This document shows, in pieces, positions 49,606-59,700 of a DNA stretch of 64,000 nucleotides. Position 1 is the stretch's first letter. The number at the start of each line of letters is the position of its first letter. A model generated the notes under the pieces. The model searched no databases. It was not told the origin of the DNA and saw only the letters and a program-made list of their open reading frames with translations. The position numbers and the translations under genes were made by a program. The DNA comes from Gemmatimonadaceae bacterium (GTDB taxonomy: Bacteria > Gemmatimonadota > Gemmatimonadetes > Gemmatimonadales > Gemmatimonadaceae). The stretch covers positions 240,724 to 304,723 of the forward strand of contig JAICWO010000004.1 in assembly GCA_025934775.1 (NCBI GenBank). The letters run 5' to 3'.

Positions 49606-52101
49606 TCAGGGCACGCCCGGCTGGCCCAGCGTCTGCGCCGTTGGATCATCGGTCTGCTTGGGCCGGAGCTTGAGCGCCTGGCCGAAGCTCCGGGAGAACG
49701 TGAGCCCCACACCGCGCATTCCGTAGTGGCGGATGGTGGATTGGATCACCTGCGGGTTGGTCGTGATCGATCCGAACTTGAATTGATTGAACGGATCCAT
49801 CACGCGGAGCGTGATGCTGCCCTTGTCGCCCCAGAGCTTCTCGCGGGCCGCGATGTTGAGCAACGTGAACGCGGACTGGCGGCCGCCCTCCGTGGCGTAG
49901 GCCGCGCGATAGTTGTCGAACGCCTGGATGTCGAGGTTCTTGTTGACCTTGTACGTGGCGTTCGCGCGCGCCGACCACACGATCGCGCGCGTGGAGAGAT
50001 TGCCCGCCAGGTTCGCGGCGTCGCTCTTGTAGCGATACGCCGTCGCGCCGCCGAAGAACATCAGCGGTCCGTGGTGATACGACACGTTGACGTCGGTGCC
50101 CGCTTCGATCGTGCTCGCCACGTTCTCGTACGTGCCGAGCGTGATCCCCGTCGTGTCGGTCGTCTGGATGAAGCGCACGGCGTGCGAGGTGTGGCGGAGG
50201 TACGGATTGAGCTGCACCGTGCCCCAGCTATGAGAGTCCTGATATCCGAGCTCGAGCGCGTCGGTGTACTCGGGCTTGAGCGCCGGGTTGCCGCGGAAGA
50301 GCGTCCGCGCGTCCTGTCGGAACTCGACAGGGCTCAATTGCTGCGGGTACGGGCGCGAGATGCGGCGCGAGTAGCTGATCTTCGCCTGGCGCGTGGGCGT
50401 GAAGTTGTACGAGAGAATACCGCTCGGAAACGCGCTCGCGTAGTCGTTGCTGAAGTGCTGCGAGTCCGCCGGGGCGAGCGGCAGGCCCAAGCGGGTCGTC
50501 GCCTGCTCGAGCCGGAGTCCGCCCTGCGCCTGCACCTTGCCGAGCCGCTGGGACAGCACCGCGTACCCCGCGGCGATCTCTTCACGATAGTTGAATGAGG
50601 ACGCGCGGACCGGCGCCGGCACGTACGCCCCGGTCGCCGAGTCGAGATACGCCGCCGTGAAGTCGCTGAGATTGCGCCGCACGATCTCCTTCACCCCGGT
50701 CTCGAGCTTGCTCCCCGTGCCGAACGGCTGCGTGTAGTCGGTCTGGAAGGTCCACTGCGGCATGCCCATCGACGTGGCATCGAGCTCGTTGGGAATGCTC
50801 AGCGCGCCGGTGGATGCATCGCCCTGGTGCAGCACGCCGAAGAGATTCGTCTGGTTGTGGGTGTGCGGATTGCTGATGTCGAACTCCGACGAGAACGTGC
50901 GCGCCTTGGCGTTCCCGGTGTGCCGGTACGCGAAATCGAAATCGGTATATGCGTTTCGTGAATCGGCGTTGCTGAACTGGTCGAACAGGCCGATCACGTT
51001 GCCGCCGGTATCGAGATCGCTGAAGTACGAGGCGTTGCGGAGCGAGAAGTTGCCGCCGGACAGGAAGACGTCCGCGGACAGCGCATCGTTCGGACGCAGC
51101 TTGTACTCGGACCGGAACATCATGTTCTGCGCGCGCGGCTTGTTCCGGCCGTCGATCCGCGAATTGACGAACGCCGGCGTGGGAATCACGAGATTCGTCT
51201 GCCGCGACGTGCCGTCGATGTCCTGGCGGCCGCCGAACATCCCGTACGAGACGAACAGCGTGAGCGGACCGGTCTGGCGTCCGATGTTGCCCGAGGCGCT
51301 CATCTGCCCGGCGCTGAGCGCGCTGAGATTGAGGCCGCCGCTCAGTCCGAGCTCGGTGTCCTGATCGAGCACGATGTTGATGATGCCGGCGGTGCCCTCC
51401 GGATCGTTCTTCGCCGAGGGATTGGTCGAGACTTCGACGTTCTTGATCGCGCTCGCAGGAAGCTGCGCGAGAAACTGGCCGAGCTGATCACCTTTGAGCG
51501 GCGACGAGCGGCCGTTGATCTGCACGACGACGTTCTGATTGCCGCGCAGCGAGACATTGTTGCTGGCGTCCACTTCGACCGACGGCACGTTGCGAAGAAC
51601 GTCGACGGCGGTGCCGCCCTTGGCGGTCGTCATGTTCTTGGTCGAGTACACGTTGCGATCCGGCGCAAGCTGCACGTCCTCGCGCTCGGCGGACACGACC
51701 TGCTTGCCGAGTTGCGTCGCGACCGGCGTCATCGTGATGGTGCCCATGTCGACGCTCGGCGCGGCAGCGGTGATGACGACGCCGGTCTTCTCGACGGGCG
51801 CGAAGCCGAGCGCGCGAATGCGGACCGTGTACTTGCCGGGCAGCAGCCCATCGACTTTGAACGAGCCGTCTGCGTTGGGCAGCGCGCCGCCGGCAAACTT
51901 GGCCGATGCGGCGCTCACGACCGTGATCGAGCCGGTGCCGAGCGGGCGCTGCGTCGTGGACTCGATCACGCGTCCGTGGATCTCGCCGGGTGCCGCGGGC
52001 GCCGGTCCCGCGGGGCGCGTCTGCGCCGCGAGCCGGCGCGGAGCGACGGCGAACAGGATCAGCAGCGTGGCGACGAAGGTGCGGAGCGCGAATCGAGACA
52101 C
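49606..52101 (-). CDS. TonB-dependent outer-membrane receptor
   Basis: An 831-residue protein with a signal peptide (ALRTFVATLLILFAVAPRRL, ending near AAQ), an N-terminal carboxypeptidase-regulatory-like domain (EIHGRVIESTTQRPLGTGSI, DGSFKVDGLLPGKYTVRIRA), a plug domain (AVDVLRNVPSVEVDASNNVS, LRGNQNVVVQINGR, SAIKNVEVSTNPSAKNDPEG) and a beta-barrel resembling the OMP_b-brl_3 type. It probably imports a scarce ligand across the outer membrane with TonB energy; the ligand is unknown. The start is a GTG at 52101. The 5' leader can fold into an elaborate structure whose last strand, GGAAAACC, lies four bases before the start codon. Confidence 0.92.
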   Translation of the reverse strand: MSRFALRTFVATLLILFAVAPRRLAAQTRPAGPAPAAPGEIHGRVIESTTQRPLGTGSITVVSAASAKFAGGALPNADGSFKVDGLLPGKYTVRIRALGFAPVEKTGVVITAAAPSVDMGTITMTPVATQLGKQVVSAEREDVQLAPDRNVYSTKNMTTAKGGTAVDVLRNVPSVEVDASNNVSLRGNQNVVVQINGRSSPLKGDQLGQFLAQLPASAIKNVEVSTNPSAKNDPEGTAGIINIVLDQDTELGLSGGLNLSALSAGQMSASGNIGRQTGPLTLFVSYGMFGGRQDIDGTSRQTNLVIPTPAFVNSRIDGRNKPRAQNMMFRSEYKLRPNDALSADVFLSGGNFSLRNASYFSDLDTGGNVIGLFDQFSNADSRNAYTDFDFAYRHTGNAKARTFSSEFDISNPHTHNQTNLFGVLHQGDASTGALSIPNELDATSMGMPQWTFQTDYTQPFGTGSKLETGVKEIVRRNLSDFTAAYLDSATGAYVPAPVRASSFNYREEIAAGYAVLSQRLGKVQAQGGLRLEQATTRLGLPLAPADSQHFSNDYASAFPSGILSYNFTPTRQAKISYSRRISRPYPQQLSPVEFRQDARTLFRGNPALKPEYTDALELGYQDSHSWGTVQLNPYLRHTSHAVRFIQTTDTTGITLGTYENVASTIEAGTDVNVSYHHGPLMFFGGATAYRYKSDAANLAGNLSTRAIVWSARANATYKVNKNLDIQAFDNYRAAYATEGGRQSAFTLLNIAAREKLWGDKGSITLRVMDPFNQFKFGSITTNPQVIQSTIRHYGMRGVGLTFSRSFGQALKLRPKQTDDPTAQTLGQPGVP

Positions 52102-52105
52102 GGTG

Positions 52106-52196
52106 GGTTTTCCAGAATTGTGATGCGCGCATGGTGCCGCTGCGAACGGCGCCGCGGCAGATCTGCCGCGGGGCGCATCACGTTAGACGGAAAACC
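52106..52196 (-). promoter_or_regulatory. structured leader of the TonB-dependent receptor gene
   Basis: Nested complementary segments enclose the leader: GGTTTTCC (52189-52196, read on the minus strand as GGTTTTCC) with 52106-52113, and GTGATGCGC (52173-52181) with 52120-52128, separated by internal loops of 6-7 bases. Inside lie the perfect 20-base palindrome CCGCGGCAGATCTGCCGCGG (52152-52171) and a second small hairpin (GCCG/CGGC, 52136-52150). The outcome is a three-way-junction-like fold ending four bases before the GTG start, which could control translation. Confidence 0.7.
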
Positions 52197-52220
52197 AGAG
52201 TAAAAGGTTGCAGACTGCCG

Positions 52221-53357
52221 CTACCGCCGCCGTGCCACCGATCGCCGGATCACGAGGCTGAATTCCCCGCCCCAAACGTTTCGCGCAGCGCTCGCGTCCG
52301 AAGGAACGAGCGCGCCGCGCGTCACCTTGGCCGTTGGGAACACGTCGAAGCCGAGCATCCCGAACGGAACGGTCGCGCCCGCGGACGTGAGCCAGCCGCG
52401 ACCATCCTGCGTCTCGCGCTGACGCGCCTTCGCCTCGAGCAGCGGCTCGACGACGAACGAACGTGTGATCGGCAGATATCCGCTGATCCCGCCCAGCACC
52501 AGGTTCTGCCAGCCAACGGACGTGGAAGTATCGCGGAGCACGCTGCCGTCGAGCACGTTGATCACCGGGAGCGTGAGCTCGCCGCGGTCGCGAAGGAGAT
52601 CGGCGCCATAGACCGACCACGCACCGATCGCATACGAGAGATCGGCGCGGTAGCGTCTGCCGGATTGAAAGAGATTTTTCTGATTGAGCTTGTCGACGGT
52701 GAACGATTGCGCGGTCAGGCCGCCTTCGATGCGGCCGCCGAGCGCGTCCCAGCCGAGCCCGACGCGAGCGCGGGTTTCGTTGCCCGGCGCGTACGTCACC
52801 GACGTGTCGGTGCGCGGGTCGAAGCCGCCGACCATGCGATAGCTCAGACCGAACGTCGCGCGCGCGGAACCGAGCGAGCGAACGGCGGAGACGCCTGCCG
52901 TCGCCGACGCGCCGCCGCCCCAGTTGCCTTCACGAAACCCTAATAGATCGCTCGACAGGACGTTCGCGACGACGGCTTCGCTCGGCGTGTGCGTGGCGAC
53001 ACCGGTCGGAATGCTCACACCGACCGCGAGCACCGCCCAGGGCGTCGCCGCCCAGCGCACGCGGAGCCAGGAGTCGACCGGGCCACGGAGATCGAATGTC
53101 TGGTTGTCGGCGCGTACGGTGCCCGAGGCGTACGCCGCGTAGCCGTCGAGCACGACACGCGGCGAGAGCTGCGCTTCGTACGCGAGCGGCACGAGAAAGA
53201 GCCGCGCCGACGAGACGTCGCTGCCGGCGCCGAAGTCGAGCGACTGCACGTGGACGCCCGTCGCGGCGGAGACGACCGTCTGCTCGGTCTGCGAGGACGC
53301 GCGCGGCGCGATGAGCGGGAGCGCCGCGGCGGCGAGTGCGAGGATGCGGCGGCTCAT
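52221..53357 (-). CDS. secreted protein, probable outer-membrane beta-barrel
   Basis: A 378-residue protein with a signal peptide (RRILALAAAALPLIAPRASS). The rest is a long series of alternating amphipathic strands (LVPLAYEAQLSPRVVLDGYA, TFGLSYRMVGGFDPR, RADLSYAIGAWSVYG, LVLGGISGYLPITRSFVV) as in outer-membrane beta-barrels, with no enzymatic motif. I do not recognise the family. The ATG at 53357 overlaps the stop of the small lipoprotein gene (ATGA), so they are translationally coupled. Together with the giant repeat protein upstream it may form a surface-display or adhesion unit. The longer open frame upstream is shadow. Confidence 0.72.
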   Translation of the reverse strand: MSRRILALAAAALPLIAPRASSQTEQTVVSAATGVHVQSLDFGAGSDVSSARLFLVPLAYEAQLSPRVVLDGYAAYASGTVRADNQTFDLRGPVDSWLRVRWAATPWAVLAVGVSIPTGVATHTPSEAVVANVLSSDLLGFREGNWGGGASATAGVSAVRSLGSARATFGLSYRMVGGFDPRTDTSVTYAPGNETRARVGLGWDALGGRIEGGLTAQSFTVDKLNQKNLFQSGRRYRADLSYAIGAWSVYGADLLRDRGELTLPVINVLDGSVLRDTSTSVGWQNLVLGGISGYLPITRSFVVEPLLEAKARQRETQDGRGWLTSAGATVPFGMLGFDVFPTAKVTRGALVPSDASAARNVWGGEFSLVIRRSVARRR

Positions 53358-53743
53358 GGGCGATCGATGAAGAAGATGATGGTCGCCTGGGTCGGCGCGG
53401 TGCCGGCGCGGCCGGCGGCATCGGCCGTCGGGCTGCGGAACGAATTCTGGAAGAGCGAGCCTTCGGGCACCGCGCCGGCGCGCACCATGTCCGTGCCGGG
53501 GATGGGAACGACCTCGTTCACCGTCTCGCCCATGATGCCGGACGTGCCCACCGAGCGATCGGCGACGATCGGCGCGGGCGCCATGCGCAGCGCCGGCCAG
53601 TGCGCCTTGAACGCGACGTCGATCGGCAGCAGCCGGCTCGGCGCGAGTCGCGCCGCCGGGCGCGACGAGAGCGGTGCGCACGCCGCGGCCGATGCCAGCG
53701 CGGCCACGAGCCCGAAGCGAGGAGACAATTTCATAATACTCAT
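53354..53743 (-). CDS. small lipoprotein between giant adhesin and barrel
   Basis: A 129-residue protein with a lipoprotein signal (RFGLVAALASAAAC). The mature part reads PIDVAFKAHWPALRMAPAPI, then VGETSG-like glycine turns and a C-terminal TIIFFIDRP. The family is not recognised. The likely start is the ATG at 53743; an ATG three codons further in (53734) is possible. It begins 50 bases after the giant repeat gene ends and its stop overlaps the start of the barrel gene, so the three probably form one operon. It may be an accessory lipoprotein for export or anchoring. Confidence 0.7.
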   Translation of the reverse strand: MSIMKLSPRFGLVAALASAAACAPLSSRPAARLAPSRLLPIDVAFKAHWPALRMAPAPIVADRSVGTSGIMGETVNEVVPIPGTDMVRAGAVPEGSLFQNSFRSPTADAAGRAGTAPTQATIIFFIDRP

Positions 53744-53793
53744 TAGCGTTTCATCCCGCGCGAGCCGCGCCGCGCGATCCGGCCGGTCCGCGC

Positions 53794-56700
53794 TCATGGG
53801 TGAATCCCCAGCACGATGGCGACCCACGGGGCGGCAGCCGCGTTCGCGGTCAGGCCGGCCGTCTCCGTCGTCGTCGTGGTTCCCGCGCTGAACTTGTCGA
53901 TGTCGCCCGTCAGAATGCCGAGCGCATTGTTGTTGTTCGAGCCGGCGGTGGTGTTCTTGAACAGATCCGTCGAGCTCGCGCCCCCGGTCGTCAGCGACCA
54001 TTCGGAAATCGACGGCGTCGTACTCGACATCTGCACGTTCTGAATGAAGAAGTAGAGGAGCGTGTGGCTCGTCGCCGTCATGTTCGGGCTCGACGGCGCC
54101 GTGATCGTGGTCGTGTTGCCGGTTGACGACGTAATGCTCGGCGCCGAGCCGTCGACGTTCTTATAGGCCACGAGCGTGATCACGTTCTTCGCCGTGCCGC
54201 TCCACGAGAAGCTGTAGGCCGTGCTGCGACTGACGTCGCTCGCATCCGCGATCTTGTAGAAGATCGTCGTCTGATAGTTGTTGTGAGTGACCAGACTGTT
54301 CTCGACGTCGGAGAGCTTCGTGAACCCGTCGGCCGAGGTGATCGTGACCGGTGTGCCGCTGTTCGCGACCGATACCGGGATGACGATGATGTTCCCGACC
54401 TGCACGCCCGAGCACGGGACGACTGACGCGCTGCTCGAGTTGGCGTTCGAGTTGCCAGCCGTCTGACACTGCAGGCGCTCCGACGGTCCGGTCGTCGTCG
54501 CGGTGACGACGCTCGAGTACGGGCCAGTACCCGCGGTATTCGTCGCGGCGACGCGGAAATTGTAGGTCGTCTTGTTCGCCAGTCCGGTGATCGCGGCGCT
54601 CGTCGCGGTGGACGCGCTGTGCGTCCACGTGGTGTACGAGGCGTCGCTCGACTTCTTGTATTCGATCACGTAGTCCGTGAGTGCCGGCGTGCCGAGCGTC
54701 GTCGGCGCGGACCAGGTGAAGGTCGCGGTCTGATTCGTCGCGTCCACCTGGTTGTAGCTCACCGCCGGGTTGAGCGGTGCACTTGGCGCATTGGCGATCG
54801 TGACGGTGATCGACGCCGGGCTCCCGGAGATGTTCGTGCCGCCGATCGTCGCGGTGATCGTCGCCGTGCCCGCCGCGGACGCCGAGTACGTCGCGGTGCA
54901 CACGCCGCTCGTGCAGCTCACCGTTCCGATCGAGCCAAGGTCCGTTGTGAGTGAGAACGTGCTCGAGGTGGCGGTGGTGACCGTGTTCCCCGCGGCGTCC
55001 TTCACCGTGACGGTGATCGTCGTCGTCTGACCGCCGTTGAGCGCAGTGGCTCCGACGGCGAGTGTACTCGTCGTCGCGCTGGCGGCGCCGGCGCTCACGG
55101 TGATGCTCGGACTGGTGCTCGCGGTCTTCGTGCCATCCGTCGCGTCGCTCGCGGTCACCGTCTTCGAGCCGACCGTGTTGAGCGTGACGCTGAATGTCTT
55201 CGTCCCCGCGACGAGCGCGCCGTTCGCCGGCAGCGTCGCCGCGCCATCGCTCGACGTGAGGGCGACGTTGTCGGTGGACGAGACCACGTTCCAGTTGGCA
55301 TCCACCGCATTCACCGTGACGGTGAACGCCGCGCCGGAGGCCTGCCCGCTTGGCGTCCCGGTCTTGCCGGTCGTGGTGCCGGGTGCGGCGGTCTCACCGG
55401 GCACGAGCAACTGAAGCTGCGCGAATGCGCCCGCAGTGGTGGTGATGGTGCCGCTCGTTCCGGTGAGGCTCGAGCCATCCGTCGCGGTGACGGTGTGCAC
55501 GGTGCCGGCGACTTTGCTCGTGGTGATCGTCACCGTGGCTTTGCCGGTGACATCAGTATTCGAGGTCGAAGCTGAGAAGGAACCGCCGTTGGTGCTCGAC
55601 CAAGTGATCGTGCGGCCGGCGGTGGCCACCGAGTTGTTGTTCGCGTCGGCGAGCTGCGCGGTGATGGTCACCGTGCCGCCGTCCGTCACGCTGCTCGCGC
55701 TCGAGGTGACGAGGTACTTCGAGGCGGCGCCCGCGGTGATCGTCTCCGCCGCCGCGCTGCCGGACACATTCGTCCCCCCGATCTTCGCGGTGATGCTCGC
55801 GGTGCCGGTCGTTGACGGCGCGGTGTAGGTCGCGGTGCACACGCCGCTCGTGCAACTGACGGTGCCGATCGACCCAACGTCAGTCGCGAGGGCGAAGGCA
55901 CTCGACGTCGCGTTCGTCACGATGTTGCTGTTCGCGTCTTTCACCGTGACCGTGATCGTCGCGGTCCCGCTTGCGGCGACTGACGTCGGCGACACGGCAA
56001 GCGTGGTGGTCGTCGCGGTGGCGGCGCCAAACGTGGTCGTGATGTTGCCGCTCGTGCCGGTGAGCACGCCGTCCGAGCCGGTCACCGTGTGGACCGTGCC
56101 CGAGGTGGTGCTCGTGGTGAAGGTCACCGTGGCTTGGCCGGCGGCATCAGTCGTCGAAGACGCCGCGGAGAAGCTACCGCCGTTGGTGCTCGACCAGGTC
56201 ACCGTCTTCCCAGCCGTCGTGACGGGATTGCCGCTGACATCCGCGAGCTGCGCGGTGATCGTCACCGTGTTGCCCGCGATCACCGAGCTCGCGCTCGGTG
56301 TAATCACGTACTGCGTTGCGGTGGGCGCCGGCGCACTGATCGTCAGCGTCTTCGCGCTGCCGGAGATGTTGGCGCCCCCAATCTTCGCGGTGAGCGACGC
56401 GCTGCCCGCACTTGCCGGTGCGGTGTAGGTCGCGGTGCACCCGCCGCTCGTGCAGCTCAGCGTGCCGACGCTGCCCGCGTCTACGGCAACGGTGACATCG
56501 CTCGACGTCGCGGTCGTGATCACGTTGCCATTCGCGTCCTTCACCGTGATCGTCACGCTCGTCGTGCCGTTCGTCAGCAGCGACGTCGAGCCGACGGCCA
56601 ACGTGCTCGTCGCCGCGCTCGGCGCACCGAACGTCGTCGTGATGTTGCCACTCGTGCCGGTGAGGCTCGAGGCATCGGTGCCGGTGACCGTGTGCACTGT

Positions 56701-59700
56701 GCCCGCGGTGGTGCTCACCGTGAACGTCACCGTCGCCTTGCCGCTGGCGTCGGTATTCGAGGTCGAGGCCGAGAAGGATCCGCCGTTGGTGCTCGACCAA
56801 GTGACGACGCGGCCGGAAGTCGACACGGAGTTGCCGCTCGCGTCGGCGAGTTGCGCGGTGATGGTCACCGTGCTGCCATCGGTCACGCTGCTCGCGCTCG
56901 AGGTGACGAGGTACTTCGCCGCGGCGCCGGCAGTGATCGTCTCCGCCGCCGCGCTGCCGGACACATTCGTCCCGCCGATCTTCGCGGTGATGCTCGCGCT
57001 GCCGGTCGTTGACGGCGCGGTGTAGGTCGCGGTGCACACGCCGCTCGTGCAGCTCACCGTCCCGATCGACCCAACGTCAGTCGCGAGTGCGAAGGCGCTC
57101 GACGTGGCGTTCGTTACCACGTTGCTGTTGGCGTCCCTCACCGTGACGGTGACCGTCGCCGTGCCGTTGATCGCGATCGAGCTGGGCGCAACGGCGAGCG
57201 TCGACGTCGTGGCAGTCGGTGCGCCGAAGGTCGTGGTGATGTTCCCGCTGGTGCCGGACAGCACGCCGTCGGTGCCGGTGACGGTGTGGACCGTCGCGGC
57301 CGTCGTGCTCGTCGTGAACGTCACTGTCGCCTGGCCCGCGGCATCAGTCGTCGACGTCGCCGCGGAGAAGCTGCCGCCGTTCGTGCTCGACCAGGTCACC
57401 GTCTTGCCAGCCGTCGTGACGGGATTGCCGCTCGCATCGGCCAACTGCGCCGTGATCGTGACGGTGTTACCGGCGATCACCGAGCTCGCGCTCGACGTCA
57501 CCACGTATTTCGTCGCGGTCGGCGCCGGCGCCGAGATGGTGATGGCCTTCGGGCTGCCCGAGATGTTCGTCGCGCCGATCTTCGCGGTCAGTGAGGCCGT
57601 GCCCGCGCTAGCGGGCGCCGTATACGTCGCGGTGCACACGCCATTCGTGCAGCTCACGGTGCCAACGCTGCCCGCGTCGACCGCGACCGTGACGTCGCTC
57701 GACGTTGCCGAGGTGATCACGTTACCGCTCGCATCCTTCACCGTGATCGTCACGCTCGTCGTGCCGTTCGTCAGCAGCGACGTGGACCCGACCGCCAACG
57801 TGCTCGTCGTCGCGCTCGCGCTGCCGGCCGTCACCGTGACACTCGCGCTCGTGCCGGCGCTCAGCGCGCCGGTGCTCGCCTGATCCGTCGCGGTCACCGT
57901 CTGCGCGCCCGCCGTCTTCAGCGTCACGGAGAACGTCTGCGTGCCACTCACCAGCGCGGCGTTGGCCGGCAGCGTCGCGGCGCCGTCCGTTGTCGTGAGC
58001 GCCACCGTCGGCGTGCTCGTCGACACCACGTTCCAGTGCGCGTCCACCGCTTTCACCGTTACCGTCACGCTGCTCCCCGCGGTCTGCGAGCTCGGCGTGC
58101 CGGTCTTGCCGTTCAGAGTTCCGGGAACGGCGGTCTCACCAGGCAGCAGCACTTGCAGCTTCGTCGCTGCGCCTACGACTGCCGTGATGTTACCGCTCGT
58201 CCCGGTTAGGCTCGACGCGTCGGTCGCGGTCACTGTATGGACCGTTCCCGCCACGCTGCTCACCGTGAATGTCACAGTGGCTTGGCCGTTGTTATCGGTA
58301 TTCGTGGTCGGCGCGGAGAAGCTGCCGCCGTTCGTGCTCGACCACGTGATGGTGCGACCCGCGGTTTTCACCGAATTGCTCGATGCATCCGCCAGTTGCG
58401 CCGTGATCGTCACGGTGCCGCCATCGGTGACCGAGCTCGCGCTCGAGGTCACGAGGTACTTGGTGGCAGCGCCCGCGGTGATCGTCTCGCTCGCCGCGCT
58501 GCCGGAGATGTTCGTGCCGCCGATCTTCGCCGTGATGCTGGCGTTGCCCGTGCTCGCGGGCGCGGTGTAGGTCGCGGTGCACACCCCGCTCGTGCAACTG
58601 ACGGTGCCGATCGACCCAACGTCAGTCGCGAGTGCAAAGGCGCTCGACGTGGCGTTCGTGACGACATTCCCGTTCGCGTCCTTCACTGTCACGGTGATCG
58701 TCGCCGTACCGCTCACCGCGATCGAGCTCGGCGCGACCGCGAGCGTCGACGTCGCGGCACTCGCCGCGCCGAACGTCGTCGTGATGTTCCCGCTGGTGCC
58801 GGAGAGCACGCCATCGGTTCCGGTGACGGTGTGCACCGTGCCCGAGGTGGTGCTCGTGGTGAACGTCACCGTGGCTTGGCCTGCCGCATCCGTCACGGAG
58901 CTCGCGGCGGTGAAGCTGCCGCCGTTGGTGCTCGACCACGTCACGGTCTTTCCGGCCGTCGTGACCGCATTGCCACTCGCGTCGGCGAGCTGCGCGGTGA
59001 TTGTCACCGTATTGCCCGCGATCACCGAGCTCGCGCTCGACGTCACGACGTATTTCGTCGCCGTCGGTGCGGGCGTGCTGATCGTGATCGCCTTGGGGCT
59101 GCCCGAGATGTTGGCGCCCCCGATCTTCGCGGTGAGCGACGCGCTCCCCGCACTCGCCGGCGCGGTGTAGGTCGCGGTGCAGACGCCGCTCGTGCAGCTC
59201 ACCGTGCCGAGCGTACCGAGATCGACCGCCGTCGCAATGTCGCTCGAGGTCGCGGTCGTGATCACGTTGCCGTTCGCATCCTTCACCGTGATCGTCACCG
59301 TCGTCGTGCCGTTCGTCAGCAGCGACGTCGAACCCACCGCCAACGTACTCGTCGTCGCACTCGGCGCGCCGAACGTCGTGGTGATGTTCCCACTGGTGCC
59401 GGTCAGACTTGAACCATCCGTGCCCGTCACGGTGTGCACGGTACCGGCGACCGTGCTCGTTGTGAACGTGACGGTTGCCTTGCCGCTCGCATCAGTGTTC
59501 GAGGTCGCGGCGGAGAATGAACCGCCGTTCGTGCTCGACCACGTCACCACGCGACCAGAGGTCGCAACGGGGTTGCTGCCCGCGTCGACCAGTTGCGCCG
59601 TGATCGTGACCGTGCCGCCATCCGTGACCGAGCTCGCACTCGAAGTGACGAGGTACTTCGATGCGGCGCCGGCGGTGATCGTGACCGCCACCGGGCTGCC

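Noticed and set aside
52106-52196. Cobalamin riboswitch before the TonB-dependent receptor
   Set aside because: I could not see the B12-box or the expected helices; only palindromic stems are present.
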